Assembly (NCBI GenBank): GCA_015680905.1
Contig: CM027383.1
Coordinates: 93,756,001 to 93,820,000 of the forward strand
Direction of reading: 5' to 3'
DNA length: 64,000 nt
Source: Coptis chinensis
Lineage: Eukaryota > Streptophyta > Magnoliopsida > Ranunculales > Ranunculaceae
Part shown: one piece after another, positions 25,101 to 37,494 of the stretch
Position numbering within the stretch: position 1 is the stretch's first letter
Layout: each line of letters begins with the position of its first letter
Notes under the pieces: generated by a model
Database searches by the model: none
Told to the model about the DNA's origin: nothing
What the model saw: the letters and a program-made list of their open reading frames with translations, nothing else
Made by a program: the position numbers and the translations under genes

Positions 25101-26046
25101 TCCTTCACCTAATTCCATATTGATTGTCTGACATAAGCTCGATCTACTTAGATGGATTTGTATCCAACGCAATTAGAGGCAATAATTATTCTTTATTTTT
25201 CTTTAGTTGAACTCTTTGTTGCTAGATAAACGTGTACTCATTTTAGAGTTCGACATTGACACATTGTCCAATGGAAGTGATGAGCCTTTCCCCAGCTTAT
25301 CGAAAACGAAAAGAAAAAAAATTGTCCAATTTTATTTTATTTTTCAAATTAATATTTTATTGATATATAAAGAAATCAAAACATTCATTTCCTTTTTGAT
25401 AAAGAAATCAAAATATTCTTTGAAGGGTTAGAATGGTCTAAGAAATGCATTGAAATACACACAGACAATTGTCTGAACTCTAGCTCAAATCGTAATACAA
25501 ACATATAGTGTCTAGTTAGGGGGTCTAAAAAGTTATGTTATATTCATGTGCGTGTGTGTGTTGGGGAGAGCTGATGATCTGCAGTTCACTGCGATATTGT
25601 AATTAATGTAGACAATATTTAAAACATTTTACGGTGATATACATTTTAAATTTTGTTCTGACTTTATTTAGGATCCAAAGACAGGGAACTGGTGGTTGGT
25701 AAATACATACCACAACTTCAATTATGGTTATTGGCCAAAGGAATTGTTCCCTAGTTTAATGGTGCCTGCACCTTTCCTTGCCTGGGGAGGGTACACAAAG
25801 ACCGGTGATAATGAAACAAGTCCTCCTATGGGGAGTGGGTATTTTGAATATAGCGGCAACCATACAAGCTACTTCCGTGCCCTTATTGCTGCCAATGTTA
25901 ACTACGAAATCACTTTGCCATACTCAAAATTTGAGATGGTTACAGATGGGACACCTTGCTATATCGTGGGTGCTGTACAGTTCGACTTTAAAGAGGATAT
26001 TCATTATAATTTTGTGTATGGAGGACCAGGAGGAAAGTGTGGTTGA
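22168..26046 (+). CDS. Neprosin-domain (DUF4409/DUF239) secreted protein, putative carboxyl-terminal peptidase
   Basis: Seven exons, all phase 0: 22168-22311, 22404-22490, 23571-23798, 23902-24072, 24318-24371, 24502-24639 and 25672-26046, giving 398 aa. A signal peptide ([21 protein letters not shown]) leads into the neprosin activation peptide region ([33 protein letters not shown]). The catalytic domain follows: [12 protein letters not shown], then [48 protein letters not shown] and a C-terminal [11 protein letters not shown]. In pitcher-plant neprosin this domain is a glutamic, proline-cleaving endopeptidase. Most angiosperm paralogues have no known role. The stretch between TRLFIF and CYNLLC is short (usually WTxDxYxxTG), which may affect activity. 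I could not map the two catalytic Glu residues with confidence. The start is the first ATG that gives a signal peptide. All junctions have GT-AG ends. Confidence 0.88.
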
Positions 26047-26409
26047 TGATAAATTTTTGATGTAATAATATTTCCTTCTATTGAGAATAATTTTTCTAAG
26101 GAAAAGCTAGAACACAAGTTACTTGCATTGATTACTCCAGTTATTAGACGGGTGTAGCCCAAAATCAATATAAATGAAGAAAACCGTTTTTCAGTACAGA
26201 TTTTCATTCAAGGCATAGAGAAATTATATTAGTAGCAACAGCCAACAAGAGCAACTATTTAATGCGATCAATTTCAAATTTGGTGAGTGCGGGCACCTAC
26301 ATATTTTTCTTTGTCACTAAAATAGATCCTTAATTAATTGACCTTTCTGATCCAATGACGCCAATCTCTGTGGTTCTTGATGTCATTGCGTTTGTCATGG
26401 CCGGACTCA
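26047..26409. other. 3' flank of the neprosin gene
   Basis: Expected 3'UTR and downstream sequence. AATAAT/AATAAA-like A/T motifs occur, but no single signal stands out. Confidence 0.5.
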
Positions 26410-27813
26410 TGGGTTTTGCCTTTTTTTTTTTTTTTCGTTGAAAACATGTCTTATAAAATTCAAAACATAATGGGTACAGTACTGCTGTCCAACAAAAAGC
26501 CGGGGAGAGAGTTCAGATCCTGATATCTAGAAGTCCGCTTGGCTAGCTCATGAGCTTCACCATTCACTTGCCTACTAATCCAACTAAACCTACAAAAAGT
26601 GAAAGTCTGGCATAACTCCTAAATATTATATCTAATGGAATCTAGTTTCCAATTTATCAACTGGTGCTCACTCAAGTTTTGTGCAGCCAAAATAACTTGA
26701 CGGCAGTCTCCTTCAAACAGAACTGATGTGCTTCCCGTGCTCCTAGCTAGTTTAACATCCACTTCCAGTTCCACCATCTCTGCCTCTTCTGCAGACCCAG
26801 CTTCAAAGAGCCCTGCTCTCACCATAGTTCCTTCTCTATCCCAAGCCAAAGTCCCTGCTACTACCTCCCTTGTTTCCCTACAGAAGGCCGCATCTAAACG
26901 GATTAATACAGTATTTACTTCCACAATAGGAAAAATAGGATTGTTTTTCTCATCAAGCCAAGTCTTAGAAAGGTAAGAGTTTGAAGAAACTACTCCCTGA
27001 GGTTCTCTATATGCTTCCAGGCTCCTGTTCCACTGAGCATAGACCCTTCTCAGCAGGCTATCTTTGTTGGGCAATTTGCCCTCAAACTTAGCCTTATTTC
27101 TTACTCCCCAAATATCTTGTAAAATATGAGCTGCTAGCAGCCCTTTTTCTACAAGTCCTTGGTCAGCTGTTTGTGTCCACCCTAGGAAGACATCCAGCCA
27201 ATCTCTTATAGTATGGTCAGCATGTTCTTCAACTTTAGCCCCCAACTTAGAAGCAAACCAAACCATTTTTGTCCACTCACATTGGAAGAAAAGGTGGATG
27301 GGTTCTTCTGGGGCCGACCAACATAAGGGGCAAATATGGTCCCCCTGAATATTTCTACTTTCCAACACATCCCCGAAGTATGTTCATATACATCTTCCAA
27401 AGGAACATCTATGTGTTAGCTGGCATCTGCAATCCCCACAGAGTTTTGATACTCTTGGTATTGAAAGATGAGGTACCTCCTTGCCAATTAGTTCTAGTGA
27501 CAAACTTATAGGCAGATTTGACTGTTAGGAGTCCATTAAAGGTGTGCACCCATCTGATCTCATCAGTAGCCCTACTGTTAGGTCTGATCACCACTTGTTT
27601 GATCATAGTCACTATCTCAGGTGGAAATAGAGACGCCACCTTTTGATAGTCCCAACTTGACCCATCCCTTAGCATCAGGTCTCTTACTCTTAGATCCTCC
27701 AGCTCAGGTCTGGTAGGCAGCATTTCTTGCAATGTTATAGGGGCATTGTTTTGAAGAAGCCAAGGTTGTTTCATAGCTTTCAATCCTTGTCCCCTTTATT
27801 TGGGTTTTGCCTT
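26410..27813 (-). repeat. Target-site duplications of LINE 1 (26410-26422 and 27801-27813)
   Basis: TGGGTTTTGCCTT occurs at both ends. The last two T of the left copy merge with the poly-T run that represents the element's poly(A) tail. The pre-insertion site can be read across as ACTCATGGGTTTTGCCTTGT. Confidence 0.85.
26421..27800 (-). mobile_element. 5'-truncated L1-type LINE 1 (ORF2 C-terminal part)
   Basis: The - strand insertion has its poly(A) tail as T-run 26421-26435 and 13-bp target duplications. It covers only the last 1.4 kb of ORF2. The 27783-27409 segment (LRVRDLML, DEIRWVHTFNGLLTVKSAYKFV) ends at a stop. The frame then shifts through about 27400-27206 and continues at 27368-26619 with the zinc-knuckle-like reverse transcriptase segment HICPLCWSAPEEPIHLFFQC. 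The plant RVT_3 RNase H-like domain follows (IRLDAAFCRE, ELEVDVKLA, FEGDCRQVI). This is typical of plant L1 elements truncated during target-primed reverse transcription. It lies 375 bp downstream of the neprosin stop codon. Confidence 0.9.
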
Positions 27814-27956
27814 GTGTGAACTCATTAGGGAGGTCGTTTTCTCACATTTGGTCTATACTGTTGAGATTTAAATCTAGTGAGAAATATGGAACTTGATTAT
27901 TTTATAAGTAACTAGTATGGCGACCCGTGCTACCCACGGACTTTTGTAAGGTTTTG

Positions 27957-28185
27957 CAAAAAAAAAAAAAAAAAAAAAAATACTAATAGTGCAAAATTTC
28001 TTGAAAAAACCATGAGAGGCTTGAAAAATCATAATCTTTGGAGAGGTGAAATAGGGAGGAGGTAGCTTCTAGTTAATAATATTACTAAATAATTAAATAA
28101 AATGAGGTGCTTACAAATATGTATGGAGGTATTACTAAATAATTAAATAAAATGATGTGCTTACAAATAAATAGGAAGGTGTTAC
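27957..28185. repeat. A-run and 50-bp tandem repeat
   Basis: An A-run (27957-27980) follows an imperfect palindromic CCCGTGCTACCCACGG (27926-27940). A 50-bp unit (ATTACTAAATAATTAAATAA ... GGAGGT) is present at 28080 and 28131, with a partial third copy at about 28180. The rest of 27814-28308 shows no gene. Confidence 0.7.
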
Positions 28186-29723
28186 TAAAAGATGAAAATA
28201 GGGAGATTAGAAATATACTGTTCGCCTTATGAGAGCAAGGGGATTATGAGAAAGTCAACAATCTAATAATAGTGTAGAGAAGTTTGATTCTAATAATGGT
28301 AAGGTGGTACCAGTGTACATTTTTTTTTGATAAGTTAATTTTATTGAGGAAAGTGCATAAGCACAAAATAAACTTACAAAGGGTGAGATATAACAGTACA
28401 ACATTGAGTGAGATCCTCACACAAGACTACATATCTACCCAATACATAAAGAAACCCCTTACATCAAACTTACACACCCAAAATCACCTCAGACCAATGC
28501 AAAACAAGATCCCTAAAATGATAATTCCTTCTATCTATAGAGGATGACATCCAATACCACACCAAACCCTTCACTTCAAGTATCGCTTCCCTCATGGAGG
28601 ATGCTTTATGCTTAAAGATCAGTTTGTTCCTCATATTCCACAACACCCATATCACCGCATATGGTAATAGGCGCCATAACTTTGCACCAAAATTGTCACC
28701 CCTCCTCTGTGGCCATCTAATCAACAATTCTTCCACCGATTCAACTTGTGCCAACAAAGGAAAAGCCACTTGTATCGGCTGCATCATAAGAGTCTAGAAT
28801 TGCAAGGCAAATGGGCAATGTAGGAAGAGATGAGTTATATTCTCCTCCAGCAGATTACACACAACACATGTTGAGGATACAATTGTACCCCTATGAATGA
28901 GAGCGTCTGTTGTCAAAGTGCGTCCCTGGATTGCCCCCCAAAATAAGAATTTCACTTTCAAAGGAATGAAGACTTTCCACACTAACCCAGTAGGGAAAGG
29001 TCGAGGTTGTGTACCCGGATTCCAATTTTGCTTTGCTAGAGTTTGGTAAAAGGACTTAACTGTGAAGACGCCTTCCTTTGTACCACTCCATATACACGTA
29101 TCCTCTTGATTCAAAAGTCTCACTGAGTCTAGCAACAAAGTCATATCCACATATTGTTGGATCTCCCAATCATTGCTAACTCTCCTTAGAAACAAATTCC
29201 AAGCCAATTGATTGTTATCGACTTGTGCGAACTCATGGATTTTACCTCTTCTGTTAGTTCTTGCCTGGAAAATGAGAGGGAATTGCTCTGCCATGGGCTT
29301 GTTGCTGACCCATTTGTCTGTCCAGAATAGGCATTTGCGTCCATCTCCAACCTTAAAAGTAATCTCACCTTTAAAATCTGGAAGAACGTTGAGAATGCCC
29401 TTCCATATGCCTGAGTAGTAACTTTAGGCCACCAAGAAAGCATATCTTCACCATATTTGGCGGTGATCACCTCATGCCACAAAGAAGGTTCATCACTCAT
29501 ATATCTCCAAATCCACCGACCTAACAAGGATTGGTTCATAAGTACCAAGCACCGAAAATCGAGGCCTTCTTCCTCCTTAGATGAACACACCTTCTCCCAA
29601 GAAATCAAATGGTATTTTATTTTCACGTCTATTGAGCCCCATATAAAATCACGAATTAATCGTTCGATAACTTTAGCGACGCCTTTAGGAATGGTGAGGA
29701 GGGACATAAAGTAAACTGGTAAG

Positions 29724-31170
29724 TGATAAGAGCCCAAAACTGTAGTTTCAATTCCTTAATAGTATTATATTTAAGCTAATTATGTTTATAATAAATAAGA
29801 GTTAGTAATATTTACGTGTTTTTGTGTATTTCAGGTCTTATAATCAATTATGTGAAGAAATACGTCACTTTTGCAAGAGAAAAAAGTCAAATTGCTTGCT
29901 AGAGAAATTATATGATTAAAGCTAAAGTTTCAAGGAGAAAAAGCCTTTTTAAAACCTAGTTAAAGATGAAAATTCAAAGTCAACGTGAGTAGAAAAAGAG
30001 ACGAAAAGTCAACAGAACTTCCGCAAGCCATATCTTTGGACTCAGGCCTCGGAATTGGGATTATTATATGTCAAAACGACTGGCTCGGAAAGAGATTTCT
30101 AATGGTCCAAGACTTGGCCCAATCAGAATTGCAAAAGTAGATTAAAAGGGTGTTATAGTAAATTTCTATAAAGAAACCCTTTTTGGACTTGAGTAATTAG
30201 GTTTTGGGCTTGATTTAGTGGCCCAAAACACAGCTCCAAAGCTTATGCACAAAATTGTAAACCTAATCATCTTCTATATAAAGAGAGTTAAGGCTAAACA
30301 AAACTTGACTACTCCCCTCTTTAGTTTAGTTGTAAATTAGGGTTCTCTCTCTCCCTTTTAGCTCTCTCTTTCTCCGCTTTCTTTAGTTTAGTATAATTTA
30401 AGTAATTAGAGATTATAATTGTAGCCTCCATAAAACCTCCATTAAAATACCTTTAAATTATTATCATTATTCAATTCAATTGTTTCTCTTTCTATTATGT
30501 CTTATTTTCATTCTTTTGTTCATGATAGTCCTATGAATCAAAGCTAAACTCCCATTAGAGGGAGTTTTAATGAAGCTTTGAGAGGACTTAATTTGTTAGT
30601 ATATATTTGTTGTTTAGGGTTTTAAGTTTAGATTTTTCTTGACCTAGAGATAAAAAGAGTTTAACCTAAACTAGAGAATAGTGAGTTTGCCATGAGAATG
30701 GGAACAAGTTTTCTCTCATGCTAATTAGTTTATGACTAGAGATAGTATAAAGTAATTAGGGATCATTAAATGTTTAGTCTTTATATTTTAAACTTGTGTG
30801 AGAATATCTAGACTAGGGTTTTCTATACAAATCTATGCTAGCATGTTAAGAAATTAAAAATTAGATTTCAATCTCTCTCTATTTTTCTCCAAATTTTATT
30901 CAAGTCATATTCAATTGCTTGAATTAAATTAGTATAAGTTAAATTCATATATTTAGTTTCGTAGTATAAATTCACATCTATAAATATTGCTCTCACCATT
31001 GTTTCCTTGTGTTTGATTAGTTAGTTGAATTCATTTAAGTCAAGAGAGTTAAGAATGGAACGATTCCGTATTCTATATATTGTATGAATATACATGTGAG
31101 AGTAGAAAATAAATAATTGATAATGTAAGAATATGTTAAAGAAATGTAGTTGTGTTTTTACGTTATATCA
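29724..31170 (+). repeat. Athila-like 5' LTR
   Basis: 1,447 bp, TGATAAGAGCCC...TTATATCA. A TATATAAAG core promoter motif lies at 30275-30283 and pyrimidine-rich CTCTCTCTCC tracts follow near 30350, where the leader RNA would begin. It is clearly homologous to 44584-46044 with many scattered transitions. Confidence 0.93.
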
Positions 31171-31574
31171 AATGGCGAAAGTCACTCAAGACAAAAATTC
31201 TATTGGTTGAATCCAAGGGGCAATCCCCCATTCTCTACCCACCCACCCTTTTAATTTTTCATTCTTGTTTCTCATATTTTCATTACTATTTAATCTTGAC
31301 ATTCACTATTTTAAACTAAAAGCCCGCCCGCACTCCCTTTTGCCTTGCACAGAGCGCGCCCGCGCTCCCTTAAGATTGCGGAATCACAGTGAAGAATATT
31401 GCGGTAAAGGTATTTCTAAATTTCTGAAAAATTCTGAAATTTTTCAGACATACTATTTAAGGTGTTGTTGATTTATTGGAATTGTTTCAGATTTTTACTA
31501 GTTGTTTTACCTTGTGAACTAATACCATCTTTACACTGCTATATTTCAGCTTTCACACCATAAGTTTCTGGAAA

Positions 31575-32030
31575 AAAAGACGAGTAGGGTTACTTAGGAA
31601 GCTCCAAAAATTCTAAAAGTTTTACAGGAGTATCTATCATAAGTTAGGAGTTTGTAGTAAACATTTGAAGAGTTTTTTTATTTATTTTGATCACCTAACT
31701 AGTGGATTGTTTCTAGTGTGTTTCTGCAGTTTTGCAACACTTAATTTCGGGAACAACAGCCGATAAGAAGGGTTTGTAGAACTCCAATTGCTCTAAAAGT
31801 TTTACATAAACATTCATGATTCGTCAGGAGTCTCTAGTAAACTTTTGGCGATTTTTGGCTATGTTTTGATTGGTTAACCATTCGGTCGTTTGTATTGTGT
31901 CCGAAAATTGTTTCACAAACTTTGCAAGGCGGTAGAAGGACTTTCATAACTATGATTATTCTAAAATTTTACAGGACACTTATTGGACGTCTTAGCAAAC
32001 TACTATAAAAATTTAAAATTTTTTGGAGCG
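31575..32030 (+). repeat. Diverged ~170-bp tandem repeats in the Athila-like leader
   Basis: The phrase TTCTAAAAGTTTTACAGG, followed by an AGGAGT/TAGTAAAC segment, recurs at about 31612, 31790 and 31957, a spacing of 167-178 bp. GC-rich words such as GAGCGCGCACGCGCC follow (about 32025-32180). The leader has no long frame before gag. Confidence 0.7.
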
Positions 32031-32429
32031 CGCACGCGCCTTATTATACCTATATTTGAGCACGCTCGCGCCTTGACCTCTAGTACCCTAAGTTTGCGGG
32101 GGTTATTTTTTTTTCCAGTTTTATTTTACAGCGCGCACGCGCCCTAGTTACCTTATATTTGAGCGCGCCCGTGCTTTCTGAAGAAAGCCCGATTTACACA
32201 GGTTAGTTACAATTCATATTTTCGTTGGAAATAATTGCTGGTTCAGTGTTCCAAGTTTCTATAGGACGTGAGTTTGTATTGAAGACGCTATTCATAAGCG
32301 TAGCAAGGAGGCATTCAGGTTCTCCTTTTTCACTCCTCATTTCTTCTGTCATAGGAGTTTAAATTCTAGTATAATCAGGCTTTTGTTTGACTGTTGTTCA
32401 TTGTTCTTTCATATTAGACTTAGCGTTGC

Positions 32430-33532
32430 ATGAGATTAAGGTCTGATAAGAAAAAACTATCTAACATTATATATCGTAAACGTCAATGCACACGCCTATC
32501 TAGAATATCACACACCACACCTGCAATAATGGTTAAAGAACCAGAGATTCCTCTCTCTGATTTTTACAAAGCCCTAATCGATGGACCTAAGTCATGCATC
32601 GTTCTTGCAGACCCAGTGGGGGATTTTCGAATTCCCCTAAATATATTTAACTTGTTACCAGTTTTCCATGGTTTAAACCACGAGAAACCTTATCAACACG
32701 TGCGTAGGATAGAACAAGTTCTCACTACATTCTATCATCCTAGAGTAAGTCCGGATCAAGTTAAACTTAGGGTGTTTCCATTCACCCTAACCGACAAGGC
32801 AACATCTTGGTTAACTGCCTAAACGCCAACTCCGTGGACTCATGGGCTAAACTTGTTCAATTATTCATGGAACAGTTTTACCCACCACTGAAGATAGATG
32901 AAATGCTTCAAAAGATTCATCTCTTCCACCAGAATCCTCATGAATCCTTTTCAGAAGCCTGGAATCGTTTCGTTGATCTTCTCATTGAATGCCTGCATCA
33001 CAATCTTGCGAAAGACACGCTTGTTCGTGCCTTCTTCAAGGGGCTTTCACATCATCATAAGGAGGTTCTAGATATCATGAATGGGGATAGTTTTCTTAGT
33101 AAAGGAGCCTTGGAGACTTATAAATTCTTAGATGATCAATTTACGAGAAACAACAATTGGGGAGGTAACGATGTCCCCCACTCCACTTCTTCTTTTAAGG
33201 TTAAATCTGATCCCGAGCTTAAAACTCTTATCGATGCCCTCACTAAAAAGGTATATTCCATCTCTGTTCAACAACAACCCACTTCTGTCATGAACATAAA
33301 TTCTACTCATTGTAATGTCTATTTTAGTCTTGAGCAGTCCGACTTCTATTGTTCTTTTGTCTATGAACAACCACCACCACAGCCAGAAAATATTTATGCT
33401 TTTAATAACAACCCTAACACACAATGGAGGCAAAACACTAATTATAATCCACAACAACAAGCTACACCTCCAGGTTTTAATAATCAAAATGTTAGGCCCA
33501 CTACAAACTTCAACCAGATTACTCAACCTTAA
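32430..33532 (+). pseudogene. Athila-like gag
   Basis: An ATG at 32430 opens a frame with IPLNIFNLLPVFHGLNHEKP and LRVFPFTLTDKATSWL, stopping at 32822. The same protein continues in another frame from about 32807 (DSWAKLVQLFMEQFYPP, ESFSEAWNRFVDLLIECLHH, FFKGLSHHHKEVLD), so a one-base frameshift separates two halves of the Retrotrans_gag domain. The C-terminal half is rich in Gln and Asn. After the stop at 33530 the frame stays open for a further stretch (to about 33690), showing that the stop is also a lesion. Gag would form the particle shell. Confidence 0.88.
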
Positions 33533-34290
33533 GGACAAGGAAACTTAAGTGACCAAAATAGAGGTTTAGTTCCCATGACCCAGAACTATCAACATCCAGA
33601 TATGAATGCTCAACAAGCCTTAATTCCAGTCAAACCATCTACAAACGAAGTAGTAGTGGCCTTGTTGGAAAAACAAAATCAAATTATATAACAAACATTT
33701 CAAATGATGCAGTCTTTGTGCCAAAAGGTTATTGACATGCCTCCTAACCAAAATAATAACCAAACAGGTATGCTTCCAGGTCAAGCAGTGCCTAATCTTA
33801 CATCAACAAATATTGCCTTTGAAGTGAATAGTATTCACTATATAATGGTGATATAAACCAAGGGGACCTACAGGCAGTTACTACCCTTCGTTCAGGTAGA
33901 GTAGTTGATAACAAAGTGACTATGCTTACAGATCGCCCGAAAACCTAAGCTGAAAATGAAACCATACCGAATACTATCATAGAAACTGAAAACCCTACAT
34001 ATGTAGAAGTTCTAGTCCAACCACAACCAAAAGGTATAACCTTACTAAATACCACCATAGAAATTGATGATCCTACACCTGTAGAGGTTCCAAAATGGAC
34101 ACCTAGATGGAAAATGGCTAAAGATAAAGCAAAAACTAATAATACTTTTGACCCTTATACTAAATATAGAGATAAACCACCTTATCCCCATAGACTAGTT
34201 GTGTCTAAAAAGGATGAGAATTTTGATTAGATTAGGGAAGTCTTTAAAAATTTAACTATAAACCTACATTTTCTAGATGCTATAAAAAGT

Positions 34291-34685
34291 TTGCCTGGAC
34301 ACGCTAAGTTTCTAAGAGAGTTGTGCACCAAGAAGAGGAAAACTAACATACCCAACAAAGCCTTCTTAACTGAACAATATCCTTTTTTATCTGAATATAA
34401 CGGAATTATTAAGTATAAGGGTCATGGTCGTCCTATTGTACAATGCACCTTGGGAGATTACTTCATAACAACTACTCTATTATACCTGGGGGCGAGTGTT
34501 AATTTACTCCCTTTTTATTTATATAAACAACTAGGTCTAACAAAACTTCAACAAACCAAAATGACTTTGCAGTTAGTTGATCATTCTATTAAGTACCCCA
34601 AGGGCGTAGTTGAAAACATTCTCGTTAAAGTTCAAGACTTTTACTATTCAACCGACTTCGTTATTCTCGACATAGAAGTTGCTCA
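34291..34685 (+). pseudogene. Athila-like aspartic protease, interrupted by CACTA insertion
   Basis: The retropepsin-type segment runs YKGHGRPIVQCTLGDY, then LYLGASVNLLPFYLYKQLGL and DHSIKYPKGVVENILVKV, DFVILDIEVA. The catalytic triad normally reads DLGAS. Here the Asp codon is TAC (34483-34485, Tyr), so the enzyme would be inactive. The frame is then cut at 34685 by the CACTA element. The last seven residues of the apparent ORF (TMSKWEI, to a TAG) are encoded by the CACTA terminus, not by the protease. The original sequence resumes at 41069 (IPIILRHPFLATANAQINC). Confidence 0.88.
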
Positions 34686-35524
34686 CACTATGTCAAAATG
34701 GGAAATATAGGACACGGGCTACACTTGAGGAAGGACGGTTATGTTAGTAACAATTGTATTACTATTATTGATGGCCAAAGAAGTGAAAGGGGTAGCCTAT
34801 CACAGTCTTAATAATCATGGACGACTTCAATCAGTCGATCCCCAAAACACTTGTTTCCCTCTCTCCCCACCTCTATTTCATTTTAGGGGGAACTTAAAAT
34901 TTCACTCCTCTTATCTTAATTCTTTTGTTCAACAAAATAAAAATAATTATTTTGCTTTGGTGTTGGATAAAACTTTTAGCTGGGGCATTGATCTTTCTCT
35001 TTTTATTAAAACTTTTCAAACTTAAATATTATTTATGATTATTTTGGCTTTCCTCTTCATCTTCCTCAACTGAATCGTTTGTTTTTTTTTGGACAAAGAG
35101 AGAGATGTGGAGTTACAACATTTGAAGCTTGTAACTAGTTGTTTGTGACTCTCAACATAGTTAAAACTCATAAGTATCAAGCTATTTGGTAATTTTATTT
35201 GTGTTAGTTATTTCACTCTATATGGTAGGAAATGTTGAAGTTTGTATCTTTAAAAGTTGAAGCTTGTTTTTTTTTGAGTTACAACAGGTCAAGGTGCTTG
35301 CAAATCATCCGACAAATTTCTTAAACCATTTTCACTCAACTATAGAAGGTGAAATCATATAGTGGGTTTCCTTTTTTTTTTTTTTTTTTTTTTTGTTGTC
35401 AAGTGAAATATTCATGGGTCATATATTTTTGTCCATGTCAGTGTTTGTGCTCTAAGATTATTGTAGTTGGTTTAGAGAATTGAATAGTATTGTTTTGTTC
35501 AGGCTTTCTCTTTAATGGACATGT

Positions 35525-35695
35525 TTGAAGGCAGCTTATATATAGTGTCTTGAACAACCTGTTCCTGGGAAGCTTATATATGACAATGTATAAGTTGTGC
35601 ATGACACTATATAACAGAGAAAGTTTATATATGACAATGTATAAGCTTATAAACGACAATGTATAAGTTGTGCACGACAATGCATAAGTCCGTCC
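35525..35695. repeat. Internal repeats in the CACTA left region
   Basis: Four to five copies of GACAATGTATAAGTTGTGCA-like units, some truncated, in a 170-bp stretch. Apart from this, 34711-37494 shows no recognisable gene. Confidence 0.7.
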
Positions 35696-37494
35696 ACAAC
35701 TGAAGCACACACTTGCAGAGAGAATCATATGTTTTTAACATATCAACACACCATCCTTGAATTAGAAATTATTCATATTGATAGAAAAGTAATTAAATTT
35801 GGTTGTTTGCACATGTTTGGCAAGTTTCATTTTAGCTTTCCAACTAAAATGGAGTGGCACTTGATTAAGCAAATCAAGCTCTATATTTGACCCCAAAATG
35901 GAGTGTAGTGAGTTGTCAACTTGATATGGAGAGTATGGGCTAGTGTAGAAAATTTTAGCTGCCCTTGGAACACGGTGCACGACAATAGAATAGCATTGAA
36001 GATGCTCTGAGGTATCATTGAATGCCTAGTTAAAACTTAGGATTCGATCTCATTTGTTCTCTTTGTGAGATTGCCAGAAAAGGATCTGACCACCCTGACT
36101 TGTTTGACTCGTCTAATGGTTCAGTGAACATGTGAGGCGACTACATCTGTGAACTGAACACACAATTAAATTTGTAGGGCATGGTATAGATTATAGACAA
36201 ACTATAGAAGTACAAAGTATAGATTGACTATATATAAAGTTTCGAAGTTCCAACCCCTTGCAAAATTTTACTCCATACTAATCATATTGATTTGTTAATC
36301 GGGTATGGTAGTTGGTACTTAAATGTGTATGTGTCATTCTTGCTTTAGAAAACTGATTTTGAGTTAACGGAACTTGAATGTAAAACTTGTTTTTATCTGG
36401 TGTATGTCTTTTATATTTATTCTAATCAAAGTATTGTACTTGAATGTGTGAATTCTTCTGTTTATGTGCTGTCCTAGCTTCGTTTTAGATGTTTGTGTGC
36501 TTCACCTTGTTCACTGACCTATTTACTACTCATGTTTGAGACTATTTTATTTATTTTTTTCTTGTTGTTTATCTGCATTTTGGATGTGATTAATGTGAAA
36601 TCTAGTATTTGTATAAGTTATCTAATTATCTAGGACTAATTGTGAAGTAAGAGAATTGAATGGTTGTTGTTTTAGCATGTTAATATTTGCTTGTGAATAT
36701 TTATAAGATGCTTTTAGACTTAGTACCAAGATATATACATCGTGGTCTCATTCTGTCCTTTGGAAAACGCTAGTAGGGTAGTAGGGTAGTCATCTTAAGG
36801 GACCAAAATAATATTCAGCCTTGATTGGTAGAAGCCTTCAGGGTGTAAGGAAAACTCAACATTACAACTCCAGTCAACCTATTATAGCTATGAACTACAA
36901 ATGAATAGCATAGAAAATGTGAATTTAATACACAAGCCAATCTAGTTTACAAGTATGAGCCTGCCGTTATAGAAATAATTCAGTACACCTCTCTATCTAA
37001 CAATGTGTCTTTCATGTTTGGAAACACCTTTATACCCAACAACTCGCTTTGTAGTATATTTGATTTTCCTAAAACCTTTATGGTTTTTACTTGCATATTC
37101 CATCTGCTTTCATATTAATATTTTTCCTTCCTTTTCTTTGAATTTATTTAAGTAGATAATGTCTTTGACAATCCCAAGCTATGCATGACAATGTAAAACT
37201 ATTTGAGATACCCCCCTATAAAACTCTATAACAGTTAAATCATCACTTCCGTTGGTTAGATTAATGATGCTGCTTAAATGATTATGTGGACAATTAATCC
37301 ACATTGACAAACTCCTCAAATGGACATGTCACTTTTTTGATTTTGGTGAAACTAATTCAATTTATTATTTTGACAAAGTTATTTTGAACTTAGGGGGTAT
37401 CAGGGGGGTATCTCAAATTGACCCAAAATTATTAAATTCATAATATCATTTATCATCTAGTACCCTTCTCATTTCTAATTGCTTTCTTTTTTAG

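Noticed and set aside
27926..27940. CCCGTGCTACCCACGG as a Helitron or terminal-repeat end
   Set aside because: A single imperfect palindrome with no matching second end or CTRR terminus. It cannot be assigned.
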